Shown one piece after another: positions 16,187 through 22,044 of a DNA stretch of 24,045 nucleotides. Location: the IMG/VR virus record IMGVR_UViG_3300032797_000076, positions 1 through 24,045 of that record; one strand, written 5' to 3'. The stretch comes from a virus. The first letter of the stretch is position 1. Every line of letters begins with the position of its first letter. The translations under genes and the position numbers were made by a program. Under the pieces are notes generated by a model. The model was not told the DNA's origin. It worked only from the letters and a program-made list of their open reading frames with translations, and searched no databases.

Positions 16187-16485
16187 GGCCCGGGACGATA
16201 GATGTAGAAACAGAACGGGCTAGAGAAGCAGCCTGGAAAGAACTGGTTGACAAGAAGTTCAATGGGGATGAAGCCGCCGCCGTCTACCAGACGCTGATTG
16301 ATGGGCTTGATATTAACCAGACAGGCATATTTGACAATATTGAGAATAAGGGTGTGAACGGCAAAACCACTGGTCTTCTTCATGCCGCTGGTGGAGCTAA
16401 TGACTGGCTCACTGGCAGGATTAAAGTAGCCAATGCCAGCAATCTAGCTGGCAGGGTCTACATAGAAGTAAGAGCTGGGCCGTAA
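16165..16485 (+). CDS. Stand-alone tailspike C-terminal domain, 106 aa
   Basis: ATG 16165 with AAAAGGGG upstream. Residues 1-40 are a charged helix (ETERAREAAWKELVDKKF). Residues 44-106 match residues 356-418 of the tailspike at 14809 without gaps; by eye 45 of 63 positions are identical (shared GANDW, IKVANAS, LAGRV). The domain has short beta strands and looks like the trimerisation or receptor-binding end of a spike. The gene is thus a paralogue of the spike's C-terminus fused to a different N-terminal helix. It may exchange with or decorate the spike tip, or be a leftover of a tandem duplication. Confidence 0.7.
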   Translation: MADIDNLGPGTIDVETERAREAAWKELVDKKFNGDEAAAVYQTLIDGLDINQTGIFDNIENKGVNGKTTGLLHAAGGANDWLTGRIKVANASNLAGRVYIEVRAGP

Positions 16486-16508
16486 TCCTAGATTAAAAGG
16501 AGATTTGA

Positions 16509-18839
16509 ATGGTTGATGCTCTACTTGACCAATACGATATTTACTACATTAACCCATCAGGGGCAAAGATGGGCTTCATGCTGGCCAAAGATACAAACGA
16601 GGTCAAGGCATGGGGCAGGACTGATGCCAGAGCATTGCCTGATTCCTATGCTCCTGGCGATATAGGTTATGCCAACCTCAGCCCAGACCAGCAGAAGGTA
16701 TTGGCACAACGATATTTTCATGGAGGCTTCGGCGCCATTGATTTTGAGACGGAGGAAGATACCGACTTCACCAAGACTCGCTGTTGGAAAAGTGAGAATA
16801 TAGATTGCCGGTGCAAGGGCAAGGTATACCCTGGCCCAAAGGTAGTCAGTCTGCCCATGCCCACTTTACCATCTGATATTGTGAACCCAGGATTCGAAAG
16901 CGGTAGCGGGGGACAGCCGACAGATTGGACTTATGCACAATCTGGCGATGGGGTTGGCGACTGGTATTCTGGGGAACACCATTCAGGTGCATATTCAGTC
17001 CGTCTAGTATTGGGTGCCGGGGTTGGTTGGGTTAAATATACCCAGAATTTTACTAACCCGACAGGGTGGAGACGCCTGCTAATGACGGTGAAAGTCTGGG
17101 GAAAGGGACAAAGCAGTGCCCAACGGTTAGCTACTCTTAAGATTTTTGTCGATGGCATTGAAGCAGTTTCATACAGCTTTGCCGATTGTGCTGATTGGAC
17201 TCAACAAACTGTAGCTTGGATTATCTGGTCCGGAGCAACCTCTATCACTGTAGAATTGAAATATACCTACGCTGGTGCCAGCGGTACTTTCTATTTCGAT
17301 GATGTCAGCGTTGAGCTGCAATACAGCAATGTCAGCCAGGTAATCCCCTTCGGCGGCAAGAACTACTTTGCGGCGGGAACCCTCTTGGGCAGGGTCAACG
17401 ATGCTGGGACGGCACTTCAGGGCGTTTGCAACTTCCTTTATCCCATTACGCACCTGGCCACCTTCGGCGATTATCTCTATATCGCCTTGAGTGCCAGCTA
17501 TGCATATTGGTATATGAGCTCGGGTGAAGGCTTCACTGAAGGCAGCCTAGCCAACGGGGAGGCTGATAGATTCTGTGCGGTGGGTTCTACTTTCAAGCAA
17601 CTGAAGTTACCCAACAAAATCCGCAGTGCCACCGACCCGACCAATACCGGAGCATGGGGAAGCGAGATACTGGTTGGGTCATCCCTTTACCCCGTCAATG
17701 ATATGGTATCCTATCTTGGCTTGCTTTATTGCATGAAGACAGACGGCCCCTGGTATATTGATGCTTCTGGCACACCCCAACAACCCTTCCCCGAATTGGT
17801 GTCTATCGCCAATACAAACGCTGGCAAGAACAGTGATATTTGCCGGAACAAGATTTACTTTCGCATGGGGCTTGTCTCCGAGTGGGAGTTAGATGTCAAT
17901 AGTATCATGGAGGTTACACCCAGCGATATAGCTCCAGGCGTGGTTGACTATATCTACCCGTGTCTTGCCAGGGCGCATGATGACTCTTGGCTTTATTCGC
18001 TAATGAAGAGAGCCAATAATAATATTGCCCTTCTGGCTGGCCGATGGGAGACAATCGGCGGTGCGGATAGATGGATATGGCATGACATCAGGAAACTCAC
18101 TGGGATTACTGAACCTTCCTGCGCTATTGTCACCAGCGTTGAGGGCAGACCCTATCTTTATATTGGCTCTACCGTGGTATCCGAGGGGATGCTGAAGGTC
18201 TATCTCTCTACAACAAACGATGCCACTGCCGATTCGGGCTATCGCTTTGCTGTCAGCGAAATGTGGCCTACTACCCCCGCTGGTAGACTCTGGAGTAGTT
18301 GCTTTGCCACTTTGTTGACGGTGGCAAACAAGCGCTGGCAAGAGTTATATCTTCGGACGCAGAATTGCAATGCCTCGAATTATTTTAATGTTTTTTACTC
18401 GACAGATGGTGGTAGTACCTTCTACTATCTCGGCATAGCGAATGTTAGTCCTGAAAAGACCCTCGCATTCCCAGCAAGTATTGATAGTTCTATGATGAAT
18501 CTGTTTTTTTCTTTTGTGACTGATAGTGAGACCGTCCCTCCAATCCTGATTACTTTCAACCTAAAATGTCTTACCGTCATGCCGTCAGTATCTACATTCC
18601 AGCATATTATCAAGTGTGATTCCAAACTGCTGACCAAGAAGGTCCGCATCAGTGAACTTCAGCAGGGAACAATCATTGACTTTATTGATACATTGAGAGA
18701 CCAGATTTGCACACTCGGAGACCGGTGGGGGAACGAGCATAAGGTCAGGGTTACAATCGTTGAGGAGAGGGAGGTCTTTGACGAGGATAGCCTGAAACCA
18801 TCAATGCAATACCGTTTTGAGGCAATGAAGGTCGGGTGA
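16509..18839 (+). CDS. Large tail protein with carbohydrate-binding-like insert, 776 aa
   Basis: ATG 16509 follows AAAAGGAG. Residues 1-120 are an N-terminal domain with several cysteines (KTRCWKSENIDCRCKGK). Residues about 125-270 look like a galactose-binding/CBM jelly roll: it opens NPGFESGSGGQPTDW, continues with HSGAYSVRL and closes FYFDDVSVEL, the classical start and end of CBM4/9-like modules. Residues 275-690 show repeated beta-blade-like stretches (YLYIALSASYAYWY, WLYSLMKRANNNIALLAG) suggesting a beta-propeller. The C-terminal 90 residues form a mixed domain ending QYRFEAMKVG. Length and propeller pattern resemble short-tailed phage nozzle proteins (T7 gp12, about 790 aa); I treat that as an analogy. 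It may contact the host surface. Confidence 0.6.
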   Translation: MVDALLDQYDIYYINPSGAKMGFMLAKDTNEVKAWGRTDARALPDSYAPGDIGYANLSPDQQKVLAQRYFHGGFGAIDFETEEDTDFTKTRCWKSENIDCRCKGKVYPGPKVVSLPMPTLPSDIVNPGFESGSGGQPTDWTYAQSGDGVGDWYSGEHHSGAYSVRLVLGAGVGWVKYTQNFTNPTGWRRLLMTVKVWGKGQSSAQRLATLKIFVDGIEAVSYSFADCADWTQQTVAWIIWSGATSITVELKYTYAGASGTFYFDDVSVELQYSNVSQVIPFGGKNYFAAGTLLGRVNDAGTALQGVCNFLYPITHLATFGDYLYIALSASYAYWYMSSGEGFTEGSLANGEADRFCAVGSTFKQLKLPNKIRSATDPTNTGAWGSEILVGSSLYPVNDMVSYLGLLYCMKTDGPWYIDASGTPQQPFPELVSIANTNAGKNSDICRNKIYFRMGLVSEWELDVNSIMEVTPSDIAPGVVDYIYPCLARAHDDSWLYSLMKRANNNIALLAGRWETIGGADRWIWHDIRKLTGITEPSCAIVTSVEGRPYLYIGSTVVSEGMLKVYLSTTNDATADSGYRFAVSEMWPTTPAGRLWSSCFATLLTVANKRWQELYLRTQNCNASNYFNVFYSTDGGSTFYYLGIANVSPEKTLAFPASIDSSMMNLFFSFVTDSETVPPILITFNLKCLTVMPSVSTFQHIIKCDSKLLTKKVRISELQQGTIIDFIDTLRDQICTLGDRWGNEHKVRVTIVEEREVFDEDSLKPSMQYRFEAMKVG

Positions 18840-18854
18840 AAAAGGAGAGATAAT

Positions 18855-19784
18855 ATGCCCCTCAAATATTTTGACTGTTTAGATGGTGTAAGACGGGAAG
18901 TGGCTGAATGTCTGAAGCATTGTCCTCGGCCTGATGGCCGGTGCCTTTCCCTACCTACTCTTATGGATATTGGTAGTACCCGGCAGTGGACAGGTAAGCC
19001 CTCAACTACTCAACTGCTCAATGGCACCCGGATGACTTTTCTCCAGATAACCAAAGATTATGCCATACAGCCATATGAACAGGCTTTTGCCTTGCTCGGA
19101 ACCAGGCATCACCATCGATTAGAAAAGGTAGCTCTTAAAGTCAATGCCTTATCTGAGGAGCAACTGGGCGGTGATATAACTGGAATCCTTGACCTCTTGG
19201 TGCCCGATGAAAACTCAGAGATTGAAACCTACGAACTGTGGGATTATAAAACATCGGGAAGTTTCCAAGTGGCGAAGGCTTTGGGTTTACAGGGTGTCAA
19301 GGTTCCTGACCCGACTGGAGCAGTTTATCAGAAGTCAGGGAACTGGGGCAAGGCTGGCAGTCCCAAGATGATTACAATATGGGAAGAACATCCTGAAAAC
19401 GCTGATATGGATGATTGGATTTTACAACTGAATCATTACCGTCTGAAGATTGAGGCGTTAGGCTTCCCGGTAAGCTGGCTGATTATTCAGGATACGGTAA
19501 GGGATGGTGGCACAAGCGTATCTCTTGGGCGTGGGGTGACTGAAAAGATTTACAAGATTCCTATTCCGAGGATGGATAACCAGAAGGTTCTTGAATACTT
19601 TGGGGTAAAAGCCTATGAATTAGAAACTGCACTTCTCAAGAATGAATTGCCTCTACCATGTTCAAACAAGGAAACCTGGGATGGTCGAAGATGCGAGAAA
19701 TTCTGCGCCGTCTCCGAGTTTTGCGATTGCGGCACTAAAGAAAGCAAACAAAAGAAGAAGGAAGGCGATGGCAAGACAGGTTGA
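18855..19784 (+). CDS. PD-(D/E)XK nuclease with Fe-S-type cysteines, 309 aa
   Basis: ATG 18855 with AAAGGAG upstream. The nuclease core shows H86/H87 (RHHHRLEK), D113 (GILDLL) and the D130-x-K132 motif (LWDYKT), the RecB/Cas4-type PD-(D/E)XK pattern. Cysteines flank the core: C19, C23 and C30 at the N-terminus, C269, C280, C284 and C290 at the C-terminus, as in nucleases holding a 4Fe-4S cluster (Cas4, AddB). The C-terminal tail is Lys-rich. In phages such enzymes act in DNA recombination, end processing or packaging. It sits between the tail and lysis genes with no other replication gene near. The last 17 nt overlap the next gene. Confidence 0.75.
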   Translation: MPLKYFDCLDGVRREVAECLKHCPRPDGRCLSLPTLMDIGSTRQWTGKPSTTQLLNGTRMTFLQITKDYAIQPYEQAFALLGTRHHHRLEKVALKVNALSEEQLGGDITGILDLLVPDENSEIETYELWDYKTSGSFQVAKALGLQGVKVPDPTGAVYQKSGNWGKAGSPKMITIWEEHPENADMDDWILQLNHYRLKIEALGFPVSWLIIQDTVRDGGTSVSLGRGVTEKIYKIPIPRMDNQKVLEYFGVKAYELETALLKNELPLPCSNKETWDGRRCEKFCAVSEFCDCGTKESKQKKKEGDGKTG

Positions 19785-20310
19785 TATTGAAGAAATGCAG
19801 CCGAGCGATACCTTGCTCTTTCAAGGGACAGATTCTGTCTTTAAGTTCTTTTCCTTTTTCCTGACTATCTTTGAACCAGTTTGGAGGCAGTGGAAGAAAG
19901 CCAGGTGGTTGCCCTGGCACTGCGCCAAAGCCTGGATTAAAGGTTATCAAGCCTGGGGCATACTTGAAGCGACAGCCGAAGGTATGCGATTGAACTGGTA
20001 TAGCATCGCAGAACTGAAAAAACACGCCAGAGCCTATCGGCTTTTTGAGACACCACCGCCACCTGACCAGATGGATGTCTTCCTCAAAGAGATTATCGGT
20101 AAGCCCTACGATGTGGCGATTTACTTCTGGACAAGTCTACAGTACCTTATCCGGCACTATTTCAATCACCGCATTCCCCGGCTACTTGATGACCGATACA
20201 CCTGCTGGGAAGGCAACGAAAAATTTGACTCTGAATTCGGCAAACCCTGGGGAAGCCCTTACGATTGCGTGATGATAACCGACTTTATGAAAACTGTTGA
20301 GGGAGACTGA
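19768..20310 (+). CDS. Permuted papain-like/NlpC-P60-type cysteine peptidase, 180 aa
   Basis: I chose ATG 19768 (MARQVDIEEMQPSDTLLFQG), preceded by AGGAAGG; a longer frame back to 19642 lies inside the nuclease gene and lacks a site. The layout is that of permuted NlpC/P60 (YiiX/G6-like) amidases: N-terminal strand with D-T-L-L-F, a His (H51, WLPWHCAK), then a GILEATAEGMRL strand pair, GKPYD near 110-115, and the Cys with following Glu (YTCWEG, C146, E148). The Cys comes after the His, opposite to classical NlpC/P60. No transmembrane segment is obvious. Position before a holin-like gene suggests peptidoglycan or lipid-linked hydrolysis at lysis, which I infer. Confidence 0.6.
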   Translation: MARQVDIEEMQPSDTLLFQGTDSVFKFFSFFLTIFEPVWRQWKKARWLPWHCAKAWIKGYQAWGILEATAEGMRLNWYSIAELKKHARAYRLFETPPPPDQMDVFLKEIIGKPYDVAIYFWTSLQYLIRHYFNHRIPRLLDDRYTCWEGNEKFDSEFGKPWGSPYDCVMITDFMKTVEGD

Positions 20311-20311
20311 T

Positions 20312-20629
20312 ATGTCAGACAAACACCTTGAGTTTGAGGCCAAAACCGACCGGGAGTTGTTGTTGCTCACGGCCACAACGGTCAATGACTTGGCCGAAGA
20401 GAAAATCCCGGAACTGCAAAAACAAATTACCTCCATCGAGTTAGCCGCCAGGGACCAGGACAAGCGCTTATCTTACCGGGAAGTCATCTGTGAGCAGAGG
20501 CATAAAGGGAACCAAACACAATCCAGGACAGGCAATGATGTGAAAAAGGTCGCTGGCATCGGGGGCGGTTCTCTGGGTGGCGCAGTTCTCATTGTCTACT
20601 TTATTGGCAAGTTGCTGGGTTGGTGGTAA
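20312..20629 (+). CDS. XhlA/holin-like membrane protein, 105 aa
   Basis: ATG 20312 with GAGGGAG upstream, 1 nt after the preceding stop. The N-terminal 70 residues form a coiled-coil-like helix pair (LLLLTATTVNDLAEEKIPEL ... KQITSIELAARDQDKRL). The C-terminus has a Gly-rich transmembrane helix (AGIGGGSLGGAVLIVYFIGKLLGWW). Hemolysin XhlA-type lysis proteins have this layout: coiled coil first, one membrane helix last, about 90 aa. Together with the preceding cysteine peptidase it makes a plausible lysis pair. A spanin-like or structural membrane role is the alternative. Confidence 0.6.
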   Translation: MSDKHLEFEAKTDRELLLLTATTVNDLAEEKIPELQKQITSIELAARDQDKRLSYREVICEQRHKGNQTQSRTGNDVKKVAGIGGGSLGGAVLIVYFIGKLLGWW

Positions 20630-20800
20630 GTGAAGAATCAGAGCGAAGCGCAACAGTGGCTGGACAATTTACTGAGGGATACCAAAAGAGACCTTAACCT
20701 TAATGATGAAGACATTACCGAGCTACTGTTGCGGAACGCGGTCAACTATTACGTCAAGACCCTTGCCAAGCGCCACCTAGTGAACACTGAGCCCTCTTAA
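20630..20800 (+). CDS. Small hypothetical protein, 56 aa
   Basis: GTG 20630 directly abuts the TAA of the holin-like gene, so translation is probably by reinitiation; no separate strong site is seen. The protein is helical and charged (EAQQWLDNLLRDTKRDLNLN, ITELLLRNAVNYYVKTLAKR), without cysteine or membrane segment. It is the last gene before the strong terminator at 20833. I do not recognise it. A short helical partner of the lysis proteins is possible. Confidence 0.5.
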   Translation: MKNQSEAQQWLDNLLRDTKRDLNLNDEDITELLLRNAVNYYVKTLAKRHLVNTEPS

Positions 20801-20832
20801 AGAAGGTGGTGGTAGAAAGATATATCCCAGGT

Positions 20833-20866
20833 GCCCTTCGTTGCTTAAAACGAGGGGCGGTTTTTT
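20833..20866 (+). terminator. Strong rho-independent terminator ending the late region
   Basis: GCCCTTCGTT (20833-20842) pairs with AACGAGGGGC (20849-20858), one G-T pair, around loop GCTTAA, followed by GG and six Ts. It closes the structural and lysis transcription unit and separates it from the promoter 18 nt downstream. Confidence 0.88.
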
Positions 20867-20874
20867 AGTTTATA

Positions 20875-20883
20875 CCCCCCCCC
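20875..20883 (+). repeat. C9 homopolymer abutting the -35 element
   Basis: Nine consecutive C residues between the terminator and the -35 hexamer. Such tracts are prone to slippage and could vary in length among genomes. Confidence 0.9.
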
Positions 20884-20912
20884 TTGACAAATTCGCAAGT
20901 CTGTGATAAGAT
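20884..20912 (+). promoter_or_regulatory. Sigma70-type promoter of the HTH gene
   Basis: A perfect -35 TTGACA (20884-20889) and a -10 TAAGAT (20907-20912) are exactly 17 nt apart. Expected transcription start is near 20918-20920, only 2-4 nt before ATG 20922, so the mRNA would be leaderless. Nine Cs (20875-20883) sit directly before the -35. Confidence 0.75.
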
Positions 20913-20921
20913 AGTAGCAAG

Positions 20922-21134
20922 ATGGGATACAGAATACTAGACAAACAAAATCGTAATGAAAGGATATTCAAGTTCTGGCAGGCACATCCGAAGATGACAT
21001 ACAAAGCCATTGGCCGGGTCTTTCACATCAGTGAATCTAGGGCATGGAGAATAATCCTGCAAGAACACAAAAAGGCCACTGGCGGAGACGGAAATGAGAA
21101 ACTACCAAAGACAAGCAATACAGTTGGCGGGTGA
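20922..21134 (+). CDS. Small helix-turn-helix regulator, 70 aa
   Basis: ATG 20922 lies at or next to the predicted transcription start and has no Shine-Dalgarno sequence. Residues about 12-48 (RIFKFWQAHPKMTYKAIGRV followed by FHISESRAWRII) form a helix-turn-helix of the sigma-region-4/Trp-repressor style: a helix, 'T-Y-K-A-I-G' turn, and recognition helix 'S-E-S-R-A-W-R-I'. The last 20 residues are polar. A leaderless regulator at the head of a new unit fits a phage control gene that might act on its own promoter, which is inference. The final 41 nt overlap the next gene. Confidence 0.65.
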   Translation: MGYRILDKQNRNERIFKFWQAHPKMTYKAIGRVFHISESRAWRIILQEHKKATGGDGNEKLPKTSNTVGG

Positions 21135-21297
21135 AATTCTCAAAGATTTAAACAAACCCGTCTATCGTATCTGTCCAGGTTGCGGCAAGCCGACAGATGA
21201 ACCCTTTGGAAATGATGGGGACAAATATGGTCATGTCTATCATGCTAGGTGCTGGGAAAATAAAAAGGGGAGAAGGAACGGGAATGAGAAGGTCTGA
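21094..21297 (+). CDS. Small zinc-binding protein, 67 aa
   Basis: ATG 21094 sits within the end of the HTH gene, with GGAGACGGAA directly upstream. Metal-ligand candidates are C27-x2-C30 (ICPGCGK) and H50-x2-C53 (YHARCW), a CCHC arrangement like LIM or treble-clef fingers. An N-terminal helix (QRQAIQLAGEILKDL) could be the partner-binding part. It has no other recognisable feature. Its last 14 nt overlap the next ORF. The overlap of three consecutive small genes argues for coupled translation. Confidence 0.6.
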   Translation: MRNYQRQAIQLAGEILKDLNKPVYRICPGCGKPTDEPFGNDGDKYGHVYHARCWENKKGRRNGNEKV

Positions 21298-21406
21298 CCA
21301 ATTAAGGTTACATAACATATACTGTGCCAGCTGTGGTTTAATAGGCTCAGCCCTTAACATAACCAATAATTTAGCTCAATTCAACAGCCTCAGAAAATTA
21401 TGGTAA
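21284..21406 (+). CDS. Tiny protein with one CxxC, 40 aa
   Basis: ATG 21284, preceded by GGGGAGAAGG, to TAA 21406, inside which the terminator stem begins. Its start context (GGAATGAGAA) closely resembles that of the gene upstream (GGAAATGAGAA). The peptide is basic at the N-terminus with CASC at residues 14-17 (MRRSDQLRLHNIYCASCG) and a polar end. It is too short to identify. The ribosome binding site and coupling support translation, but a stable product is not certain. Confidence 0.4.
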   Translation: MRRSDQLRLHNIYCASCGLIGSALNITNNLAQFNSLRKLW

Positions 21407-21421
21407 CTGGGGCTGTTTTTT
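21383..21421 (+). terminator. Rho-independent terminator overlapping a gene end
   Basis: AACAGCCTCAG (21383-21393) pairs with CTGGGGCTGTT (21407-21417), one G-T pair, followed by TTTT and GTTCTTT. The loop of 13 nt (21394-21406) contains the last codons and the stop of the 40-aa ORF, so ribosomes finishing that ORF would open the stem: translation of that gene may control termination. Confidence 0.75.
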
Positions 21422-21436
21422 GTTCTTTAACAACTG

Positions 21437-21524
21437 AATACTGGGCGGGATTGAGAAAGAGGGCACGCAAAAGGCACAAGATAAGTCCTGCGCCTATACC
21501 CTGAATCACTACCCGCCCAGTATT
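21437..21524 (+). ncRNA. Possible structured leader RNA upstream of the metallopeptidase gene
   Basis: A perfect 13-bp inverted repeat, AATACTGGGCGGG (21437-21449) and CCCGCCCAGTATT (21512-21524), encloses about 62 nt. Inside, AGGG/CCCT and CGCA/TGCG can stack as further short helices. It lies between a terminator and ATG 21541 and contains no ORF. It could be a leader element or small RNA controlling the downstream gene. I recognise no known riboswitch class. Confidence 0.45.
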
Positions 21525-21540
21525 AAGAGGTTAAGGGAAA

Positions 21541-21972
21541 ATGAAAACACCACAATGGGCACAGGATTTGATAATAGACGCAATGATTCAACTTGAGAGT
21601 AAAGGTTATCAAGGTGACTTACCAGATATTAAGTGGCGCAAGGCTACTGCTAGAGCCTATGATTTTATCAATGACAAAGATTACCGTAAGCCACGCAATA
21701 CCTCTAGCGGTATATGCCACGAGCAACATATCACAATAGTCGCTGGCCATAACCGCACGGATTGCAAGTTGGTAATATTGCATGAACTAGCCCATTGGGT
21801 ATTACCTTATAAATGTGGCCACGAGGGACATACGCCTAGATTCTGGGATATAGCTTGGGACTTATTCCAGTGGGCTAAACTACCAGTCAGGTATTGTTTA
21901 CAGCGTGAACAGACCTACCGCAAGGGAGCGGTAGTAGCATACCATAATAACCGCAAGGCCAACGGAGTCTAA
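21541..21972 (+). CDS. SprT/IrrE-like zinc metallopeptidase, 143 aa
   Basis: The ATG start follows AAGAGG. Residues 81-85 are HELAH, an HExxH zinc site, with further His residues at 94 and 97 (GHEGHTPRFW) that supply the third ligand in the manner of SprT-like and related phage metallopeptidases. An N-terminal helix (WAQDLIIDAMIQLESKG) and a strand (HEQHITIVAG) precede it. There is no signal peptide, so it works in the cytoplasm, perhaps cleaving a host or phage regulator (as ImmA-like proteases cleave repressors) or DNA-bound protein. The target is not shown. The 3' region carries a CxxH-type Cys (C92). Confidence 0.75.
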   Translation: MKTPQWAQDLIIDAMIQLESKGYQGDLPDIKWRKATARAYDFINDKDYRKPRNTSSGICHEQHITIVAGHNRTDCKLVILHELAHWVLPYKCGHEGHTPRFWDIAWDLFQWAKLPVRYCLQREQTYRKGAVVAYHNNRKANGV

Positions 21973-22011
21973 AGTAATTATCTACCCGGCCCTATTCAGA
22001 GGTTAAGAAAG

Positions 22012-22036
22012 GGCATAATAGGGGCAAAAAGTAGGG
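22012..22036 (+). repeat. 25-nt direct repeat, copy 1 (leader of repeat-protein gene)
   Basis: It begins GGCATAATAGGGG and ends AAAAAGTAGGG, immediately followed by GAGGG and ATG 22045, so it includes or borders the ribosome binding site. An identical 25-nt copy is at 22877-22901. AATAGGG (22017-22023) can pair with CCCTATT (21990-21996). Confidence 0.9.
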
Positions 22037-22044
22037 GAGGGAAA

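Noticed and set aside
21451-21485. Promoter TTGAGA/GATAAG inside the 13-bp inverted repeat
   Set aside because: Spacing of 23 nt is too long and neither hexamer is strong.
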